DNA of 26,798 nt, taken from NCBI GenBank assembly GCA_003531665.1, contig DQFC01000035.1:1-26798 (forward strand), read 5' to 3'. A program made the translations under genes and the position numbers. Within the stretch, counting starts at the first letter, position 1, and each line of letters starts with the position of its first letter. The DNA is from Candidatus Collierbacteria bacterium. Lineage in GTDB: Bacteria > Patescibacteriota > Microgenomatia > UBA1400 > MFAQ01. A model generated the notes under the pieces. The model saw only the letters and a list, made by a program, of their open reading frames with translations. It ran no database searches and was not told where the DNA came from. Below are positions 23,001 to 26,798 of this stretch, in pieces.

Positions 23001-24269
23001 TGGAGCGACTATGACTTTGACGGAGAAGTTGATTTTAACGAACCCAAACTATCCGGCTGGACCATTAATCTTTACGATTGGAACACCGAACTTCGAGGGT
23101 TCAACACTACCCCAATAAAATCCATGGTCACCGACGATGGAGACACTCACTACGGCTGGTATTGGTTTGAACATTTATTCCCCGGTCGCTACAAAGTTTG
23201 TGAGGAGCAACAGTCCGGTTGGTCACAGACATTCCCGGAATCCTGCCACACGATGTCTTTGCCCGATGGAAACTCCAACGGCTTTGAAGAAGAAGTGAAC
23301 GCCGTCCCCGGGCCTGTCTACAAATTCGGCAATGTCGAGTTGGGTAAATTGACTGTCGTCAAATACCGCGACGATAACCAAAACGGCGAAAAAGATGAGA
23401 ACGAAGTAACTTTGTCCGACTGGGAAATAAATTTGGCAAAGGAAGAATCGATAGCGGATACCCAAACCACCGGTCAGAATGGCGAAACCACTTTTGAAGA
23501 TCTTATGCCGGGTTGGTACGATCTCTCCGAAAATCAGCAGGAAAAATGGCACCAATCCAACATCTTCTGTCCCTCAATAGACGAAGGTGTTGATGAGATG
23601 TATACCTCGTCCAGAAGACTAAATATTAATCCCGGGGACGACATTACTTGTTATATAGGTAATTACTCCAATCCGGAAATCCGTATTAGCAAGTCAAACA
23701 ATGACAGTTCGGACAAGACACCCGGCGGTTCAGTAGGCTACCGAATTCTTATCAATATTTTAGACGCAGATGTAAATAATCTGGTCGTCAAAGATCTACT
23801 TCCCAAAGGCTTTGTCTACCGTACCGGCTCTTACCAAGTGGTGATCAACGATCTGGATGTTTCTAGCGATTTCCCGGCACCTACTTATAGCTCTCCGGGC
23901 ACATGGAGTCTGGGTAACGTACATAAGGGTGACAAGATTGAGCTTTTCTACACCGCCGATATTTCTTCCGATCAACAGCCCGGCTCTTACCCGGATTCTG
24001 CTTGGGCGGTGGGAACATCTTTATCAGAAGAAAAGGTGTGGGCTCTGGCTCAAACTGAAGGTTTTATCGACACCAATTTTGTAGGAACTAGTGTATCAGT
24101 CACCAAAGATCAGACTAGGGCCGAAATCTACGATGTTGAGAAAAAAGTTGAAGGTCAAGTGCTCGGCGCTTCCACCAGTCTGCCCGCCACCGGAGCCAAC
24201 GAACTTTGGCTTCTGGCCTCATTGATCTCCCTCTACTTTGGTCTTAAATTACTAAGAACATCTAAATAA
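17085..24269 (+). CDS. Giant LPXTG-anchored surface stalk/adhesin with CnaB/SpaA and SdrD-B-like modules
   Basis: This 2394-residue protein has a signal peptide (about 1-34), a Pro/Thr/Glu linker (about 36-140), and a domain starting TLTTDKADYFPTE (about 188-275). About 17 beta-sandwich modules follow (440-2195). CnaB/SpaA-type units begin TVTKVVTND and end CTITN, and several carry the Lys (TVTK), Glu (SE/NE/TE before PGY-like) and Asn (TITN) positions used for intramolecular isopeptide bonds. SdrD-B-like units carry acidic loops such as DQNGDGDKDTGETGLSGW, likely calcium sites. A DUF11-like domain (about 2199-2320) precedes VLGASTSLPATG (LPATG at 2366-2370), a membrane helix and a short basic tail. 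The sortase two genes downstream is its likely anchor enzyme. Its ligand is unknown. Confidence 0.92.
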   Translation: MKQKMSKKILSVILTFNLVLQTFTPFLISPVYADDATPSATPTEEITPTAEPTPTPTEEPSPTPEITPEVTPTVDPTPTSTEEITPTPTEEVTPMPTQDPTPMITPEETPTPTIEVTPTIEIIPTTTSEVTPEPASNTDSQAPPTDNQNSNVIPGSDQESINNSDSTSVPESVTVSSQLSQALLPQPTLTTDKADYFPTEIAYITGTNFLPNTTYTLHVMSSDMPYVSFKVEVTSDENGNLSYAYQLDGHYRPNYSVDALDSSGKIVASMTFTDEAKITAKSHDGQMSDGSYAGGNVTTYSEGEYINFRFNVETKDSPTIGQIQVRFTGDDGTCLFFDNYFSLGSIVNVSGTSPTITYSSGPTADSFGTSNGEWIVVLNSSSISNGEATVYYTLKLSDEAGQCNGSSQHSRLNPGGGDVAQQGAQNVPVPANQVIELPEITVTKMIDRDGNGSFESTALAGEFSFALDGITTINTNSSGQVTFVNVVPDGSHSIAESQIDFSQGTYSFSSGTGTNCTFADGTATAVIASGTTPTNASCTFNNALQNANLTVTKVVTNDSGGTKTVSDFPLFIDSVSATSGTANTVSLGSHLVSETSDPGYTSAISGDCDANGNVSLTAGQNKTCTITNDDIAPTLTFTKVVTNNYGGNLEAADFPLFINGNSVTSGTPNTLLANRVYTLTETQQSGYTGGYFTGDCNAAGSTSLLPGENKTCTITNYDVQPKLTVTKVVTNDNGGTKVVSDFPLFVGSSSVKSGAQNGFNAGTYTVSETDSTGYTGVISGDCDVSGSVTLSVGDVKSCTITNNDDAPSLTLNKIVVNDNGGTSPESAWTLTADGGTAGTLSGAGAAGSTDVVSGSTFQAGTYTLSESTGPSGYSASDWVCTGTGTQNGNTITLELGQSAVCTITNNDQQARLTVVKDVLNPDNGAVDDAHKFSFNTSTQTDSSFGEGDNAVFTLDAGDYTVSEGYDANYDFVSISEDYVPGIPGYQIHLNPGEQKTITVINKQKKATIAVYKDVLAPNGVTDVTDPNIFSVTLNGETKDFSEGYPAMFTVNPGGPYGAVESDETNYLWVSQDGAVTVYSNGFATINIVNKQKAGLISGYKYDASTGLGIVNWVINLTGTATLSTTTDSTGFFQFLGLNTGNYTVTEDTPSGWTPTGSTSYDVTINSGTEDTTGSFTNFKNISISGQKYNDQNGDGDKDTGETGLSGWTIQLLNTSDVVLASTTTDSSGNYSFTDRGPDTYRVREVIQTGWAQTSDNPSDIVAVSGTDVTGVDFGNQMRGSITIIKDAKPNNAQNFSFSGTLGAFTLDDDSNATLPNSITFSDLGSNTYTITEGTVTGWKLTDLGCTGDVDAITDPTGRTATLTLNEPGENITCTFTNTKYGSITGYKFNDLNGDGDQDADEPRLDGWTVSLLDSSRTPLSSAVTGTSSWTLGQYKFTSLLPGTYYVCETLQDGWVQTNPKTGTLYNGTHCRQRTVNSNTPASADFGNFQKATIVVHKNVLGTDGISDPTDNTSFTAYLDGTNPKTISENTTATYDNLIPGTYTVSEGTEPAGYSWVSTTNGGSVTVTSGGSHDIYITNKQEAATLIVTKHVVNDNNGNGVAGNFTMNVTGTNVSDASFPGEETGTTITLDAGSYSVDEDSFPGYGKSLGADCRGTIAFGETKTCTITNDDIAPKLTVTKIVTKDNGGNASPDDFQLTVGGTSVLSGSENAYLANTPYTINETQMDGYDFVSITGDTKCPAVLGGTVTLDEGDDLTCTITNDDVAPTITLSKVVEGGSATAEDFDLYIGGNHTTSGQTVSVDANKAYSLDEDGPSGYSFDSITGDTKCPSALLGTVTLDEGEDVSCTITNTRNTGTIVVNKIIDIDGDLETEGDQSAGGNWQFDIDGTGQDTTDAAAQYTNTLGTATFSNLKTGQYTIVETTQPGYDLFSATCGTRNGTFDDTDSMDGVTVSNGVTTTCTFYNTPNGTIHGYKWSDYDFDGEVDFNEPKLSGWTINLYDWNTELRGFNTTPIKSMVTDDGDTHYGWYWFEHLFPGRYKVCEEQQSGWSQTFPESCHTMSLPDGNSNGFEEEVNAVPGPVYKFGNVELGKLTVVKYRDDNQNGEKDENEVTLSDWEINLAKEESIADTQTTGQNGETTFEDLMPGWYDLSENQQEKWHQSNIFCPSIDEGVDEMYTSSRRLNINPGDDITCYIGNYSNPEIRISKSNNDSSDKTPGGSVGYRILINILDADVNNLVVKDLLPKGFVYRTGSYQVVINDLDVSSDFPAPTYSSPGTWSLGNVHKGDKIELFYTADISSDQQPGSYPDSAWAVGTSLSEEKVWALAQTEGFIDTNFVGTSVSVTKDQTRAEIYDVEKKVEGQVLGASTSLPATGANELWLLASLISLYFGLKLLRTSK
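17538..17565 (+). repeat. 28-nt perfect palindromic element, in-frame copy in the giant protein
   Basis: The element begins GTCATTCCTGG and ends CCAGGAATCCA. ATTCCTGG and CCAGGAAT form a perfect 8-bp stem around CTCCGA. It has the same outer frame (GTCATT...AATCCA), the same length and the same reading frame (VIPGSDQES) as the copy at 9509-9536, but a different core. It lies in the linker of the giant protein, about residues 152-160. Confidence 0.75.
18396..23660 (+). repeat. Tandem coding repeats of Ig-like/prealbumin-like modules
   Basis: Diverged modules of roughly 75-115 residues. Seven end in CTITN and others end in CTFNN, CTFTN or CTFYN. DNA-level similarity is strongest around the CTITN-coding bases (TGTACCATCACCAA and variants), for example near 18955, 19222 and 19476. 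SdrD-B-like modules with D-x-N-G-D-G-D loops are interspersed near 20640, 21250, 22990 and 23370. Confidence 0.8.
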
Positions 24270-24270
24270 C

Positions 24271-25245
24271 ATGAAACTAAAACTTACCCTCATCACTGCT
24301 TTAGCGCTCATCGGTTTGGTTTTACCAAAGATGTCGTTAGCTTTCGATTTTTCGATCCGTCTGGGTCAGCCAAAGTCGCCTTCCAATCAAGACAATTTTA
24401 AACTTACGTTTGTGGCTTTGGACACTGTCACTTCCGGACGTCAAATTACAGTCAAGTGCTATAAGAAAGGTCCCTCCGATGGAAGTTTTTCTCAGTTCGA
24501 TGTCACCAAGACCATGATTGCCGGTGGCAACACCGACTTCTGTAGCGTCACCAATAGTATCTTAAATGCCGATGGAATATATAAATTCAAGGTGATCACT
24601 TCGGTAGACTCACCTTCATACGTAGAAAATCCCAGTAGTGAGGTTACGGTCGATTACAACACTTCCGGGCCAAGTACTCCCTCAAACTATTCCAAGGAAA
24701 GGCTCAATAGTTGCGACTACAAGATCAAGTTCAAGACTGCTGACGACGGGAAAACAGTCAAGGTTCAGCTCTTCCGTTCGGACACTTTGAACATTCACGT
24801 CGACGCAGGTGCCGTCCTCACTTCATTAACTATTTCTCCAAATACCGAAGGAGAAATTGTCAACAGTGTTCCTGTTTGCGGCAAGGATTATTACTACGTC
24901 ATTCGGGCGGTAGATAGCTCGGACAACGCCTCCGGTACAACTGGTGATAGCTTCACCACGACGACCACTACCACCACGACAACCGCCACCGGCTCCGTCG
25001 CCGGAAGTCAAGCGGGCACGGGCGCCATAGTACTCAGTGATGCCTCTGCCCAGGTCACCGAACCGGGTCTGTCGGGCTCTACGACCCCCGAACCCATAAT
25101 CGACAACTCTCAAGTCCCCACACCTTCTATTCTCGGTACTTCCACCGAAGACCGGAAAAAGATCACCAAGTGGTTGTTAGTCGCCGCAGCGGTTATCGTC
25201 GCCTATTCGTTTATGAAGTCCCGCCGTAGATCCAAATCGAAGTAG
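24271..25245 (+). CDS. Anchored exoprotein with two Ig/FnIII-like domains
   Basis: This 324-residue protein has a signal peptide (1-24, ending SLAFDF), two beta-sandwich-like domains (about 25-130 and 133-230), a run of ten threonines, a low-complexity G/S/T/P linker, SILGTST close to the membrane, one transmembrane helix and a strongly basic tail (KSRRRSKSK). It has no LPXTG, so it is probably held by the helix. It starts one base after the stop of the giant stalk gene and ends six bases before the sortase gene, which places it in the same operon. I do not recognise a specific function; a minor pilus-like or accessory surface subunit is a reasonable guess. Confidence 0.82.
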   Translation: MKLKLTLITALALIGLVLPKMSLAFDFSIRLGQPKSPSNQDNFKLTFVALDTVTSGRQITVKCYKKGPSDGSFSQFDVTKTMIAGGNTDFCSVTNSILNADGIYKFKVITSVDSPSYVENPSSEVTVDYNTSGPSTPSNYSKERLNSCDYKIKFKTADDGKTVKVQLFRSDTLNIHVDAGAVLTSLTISPNTEGEIVNSVPVCGKDYYYVIRAVDSSDNASGTTGDSFTTTTTTTTTTATGSVAGSQAGTGAIVLSDASAQVTEPGLSGSTTPEPIIDNSQVPTPSILGTSTEDRKKITKWLLVAAAVIVAYSFMKSRRRSKSK

Positions 25246-25251
25246 CGTTAA

Positions 25252-25824
25252 ATGAAATACTTTCTGGGAATTGCACTAATTGTCTTTGCCCTCGTTGTTT
25301 TGGGCGGCACTTTTATTCCTGTACTTCAGCAGGAAATCAATTATAAACTTGGTCGCTACAACAGTCCCCAAGAGATCAAACAGGTCATTCCTGTCGATAC
25401 CGACTTTGGGATTATGGTTCCCAAGATCGGAGCCAACTCTCACGTCATCAAGGGTGTCGATCCATACAATTCAGACATATATCAGATCGCTCTGACTAGG
25501 GGAGTGGCTCATGCCAAAGGTTCGGCTCTGCCGGGGCAAAAGGGGAACATCTTTTTGTTTTCTCATTCTTCTGCAGATTTTCTCAACGCGGCAAAATACA
25601 ACTCCATTTTTTATCTTCTATCCAAGATGGAAAAGGACGATGATATCAAGCTTTTTTACGAAGGAAAAGAGTTCAATTATCTGGTACAAACGAAACAAAT
25701 CGTAGCTTCTGACGCGATTCGATTCTTGATGTATGAAGCCGAAGCGGAAACCTTAACCCTCATGACTTGTTGGCCTCCGGGAACTTCACTGAAGCGGCTT
25801 GTAATTCAGGCATCCAGGATATAA
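25252..25824 (+). CDS. Sortase (cysteine transpeptidase)
   Basis: The 190-residue sortase cleaves LPXTG-type signals and links surface proteins to the wall or to each other. It has an N-terminal membrane anchor (about 3-23) and the sortase barrel with catalytic His in FLFSHSS (H105), Cys in TLMTCWPPG (C173) and Arg in KRLVI (R182). The TLxTC form and compact size point away from classical class A, but the class cannot be fixed by eye. It is the only sortase in the window and directly follows the LPATG protein operon, so that protein is its obvious substrate. Confidence 0.92.
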   Translation: MKYFLGIALIVFALVVLGGTFIPVLQQEINYKLGRYNSPQEIKQVIPVDTDFGIMVPKIGANSHVIKGVDPYNSDIYQIALTRGVAHAKGSALPGQKGNIFLFSHSSADFLNAAKYNSIFYLLSKMEKDDDIKLFYEGKEFNYLVQTKQIVASDAIRFLMYEAEAETLTLMTCWPPGTSLKRLVIQASRI

Positions 25825-25833
25825 AACTGTTAC

Positions 25834-26136
25834 ATGGTCAGTCTCAAAAAACTCCAAAAACAAATTTACGCCAATAAGATAAAGAAGGGTTTCAACACAA
25901 CCGATATTTACAAAGAGTTTTGTCTAATACACGAAGAAGTTTCCGAAGCCTGCCGTGCCCACTACAGAAAGGAATATACCGTCGGCGAAGAGTTGGCCGA
26001 TGTCGCCATCTATCTTCTGGGTTTGTCGGAGATTCTCAATATAAATTTAGAACAAGAGATCAAAAGAAAGGTTATGAAGAATAATAAACGTGTATATAAA
26101 AGGATCAACGGGGTTCTTGCCAAAGTTGGACAGTAA
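25834..26136 (+). CDS. MazG-like nucleotide pyrophosphohydrolase
   Basis: This 100-residue all-alpha NTP pyrophosphatase domain carries the two metal-binding helices of the MazG superfamily: HEEVSEACRAH (E-E-x-x-E, about residues 33-43) and EELADVAIYLLG (E-E-x-x-D, about 53-64). Such enzymes hydrolyse (d)NTPs, often damaged ones, to monophosphates. The gene follows the sortase by 9 nt; TATAAA lies 8 nt before the ATG, so it may have its own leaderless start. There is no functional link to the surface genes beyond position. Confidence 0.85.
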   Translation: MVSLKKLQKQIYANKIKKGFNTTDIYKEFCLIHEEVSEACRAHYRKEYTVGEELADVAIYLLGLSEILNINLEQEIKRKVMKNNKRVYKRINGVLAKVGQ

Positions 26137-26178
26137 CTATATTCAACTAATATTTCCTATGGCATAATGATCTAAGAT

Positions 26179-26798
26179 ATGGCACATCCTGCCCTCACCC
26201 TTTTCTTTCCACATCCTCACAACAATCACAAGGCCAAGATCCTCTGGCCAAGGTCGATAGTTATTTTAATAGGTTTGTATATCATGGGCCGGTCCATCGT
26301 TGACATTACCATTGGTCTCCTGCCTGGAGTTCTCGGTTATGCTTCTCAAATAGACCCCGCTAAGGTGATCGAACTTACGAACAACGAGCGGCTTCATGCC
26401 GGTCTTACTATAGTCAAACAAAATTCGGAATTAAATCAAGCCGCCCTTGCCAAAGCCGCCGATATGTTCGCCAAAGGATATTGGGCACACGTTTCACCTA
26501 CGGGTACCGAACCCTGGTTTTTCATTACCGGTTCCGGTTACAAATATCAGCATGCGGGCGAAAATCTGGCTCGAGACTTTGGAAATTCAACCGACATTGT
26601 CAAGGCTTGGATGGCCTCTCCCACTCACCGCCAAAATCTATTGGACCATCGCTACAAAGACATTGGTATTGCCGTCATGGACGGTTATATAAATGGAGTC
26701 GAAACGACGATCGTGGTTCAGATGTTTGGTGCTCCACAAATTTCGGTATCCAACATTGCTTCAGATCGAGTAGAGATCAAGCCGGTATTGGCACTCGA
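26179..26798 (+). CDS. CAP/SCP-domain secreted or membrane-anchored protein, cut by window edge
   Basis: The frame is open from ATG 26179 to the end of the window (206 full codons). A cytoplasmic start rich in His and Pro is followed by a membrane segment (about residues 28-50) and then a CAP (YkwD-like, PR-1/SCP) domain at about 62-180. Recognisable motifs are LTNNERLHAGL, YWAHVSPTG, HAGENLA and SPTHRQNLLD, which hold the His/Glu positions of the CAP cavity. The domain appears complete (it ends near VVQMFG) and the C-terminal part lies beyond the window. Bacterial CAP proteins are secreted or surface-bound, with poorly defined function. It fits the surface-protein theme of this region. Confidence 0.9.
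   Translation, partial: MAHPALTLFFPHPHNNHKAKILWPRSIVILIGLYIMGRSIVDITIGLLPGVLGYASQIDPAKVIELTNNERLHAGLTIVKQNSELNQAALAKAADMFAKGYWAHVSPTGTEPWFFITGSGYKYQHAGENLARDFGNSTDIVKAWMASPTHRQNLLDHRYKDIGIAVMDGYINGVETTIVVQMFGAPQISVSNIASDRVEIKPVLAL

Noticed and set aside
1-26798. tRNA, rRNA, CRISPR, transposase or UGA-recoding.
   Set aside because: No such genes or arrays were recognised by eye, and several genes end cleanly at UGA with RF2 present.

Overview
The window looks like a chromosomal segment of a small-genome, Gram-positive-type (single-membrane) bacterium, most plausibly a Candidate Phyla Radiation / Patescibacteria member of the Microgenomates kind. Four things suggest this. The cell-division export pair FtsE-FtsX is followed by a PcsB/EnvC-like hydrolase, with prfB nearby. 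TsaB is very short. Many start codons sit directly behind a -10 box with no Shine-Dalgarno sequence. There is a rich set of P/T-linker, sortase-type surface proteins and nothing that looks like outer-membrane machinery. This placement is an inference: no rRNA gene is present. UGA works as a normal stop and an RF2 gene is present, so the code is standard.

Left part (1-3.9 kb): the 3' end of endonuclease IV, a small methyltransferase, and a leftward three-gene MacA/MacB-type ABC export operon. Middle (3.9-8.6 kb): prfB, an unrecognised one-TM protein, then ftsE-ftsX and a coiled-coil hydrolase whose LytM/M23 peptidase domain appears circularly permuted. An RNA-rich intergenic region follows (8.56-8.9 kb). 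It holds an 8-bp-stem hairpin, a long terminator, a near-consensus sigma70 promoter and a short putative RNA with three GCAA-capped hairpins.

8.9-15.7 kb: an anchored surface protein, a VanZ-like protein and tsaE, then a 4.8-kb block separating tsaE from tsaB. That block holds a divergently transcribed AT-rich hypothetical gene and a 1246-residue secreted M23 + PA14 + tandem-repeat + CBM-like protein. The block has its own SD-equipped promoter and a terminator, and looks like an insertion between two genes of the same tRNA-modification pathway.

15.7-26.8 kb is a surface-display locus. It contains a secreted subtilisin, a 2394-residue LPATG-anchored stalk made of CnaB/SpaA- and SdrD-B-like modules, a second anchored exoprotein, a sortase, a MazG-like pyrophosphohydrolase and the start of a CAP/SCP-domain protein. 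Three surface proteins share an (I/V)LG(T/A)ST motif next to their C-terminal membrane anchor. Palindromic 28-nt elements are inserted in frame in the disordered linkers of two of them, and a third copy lies behind prfB.
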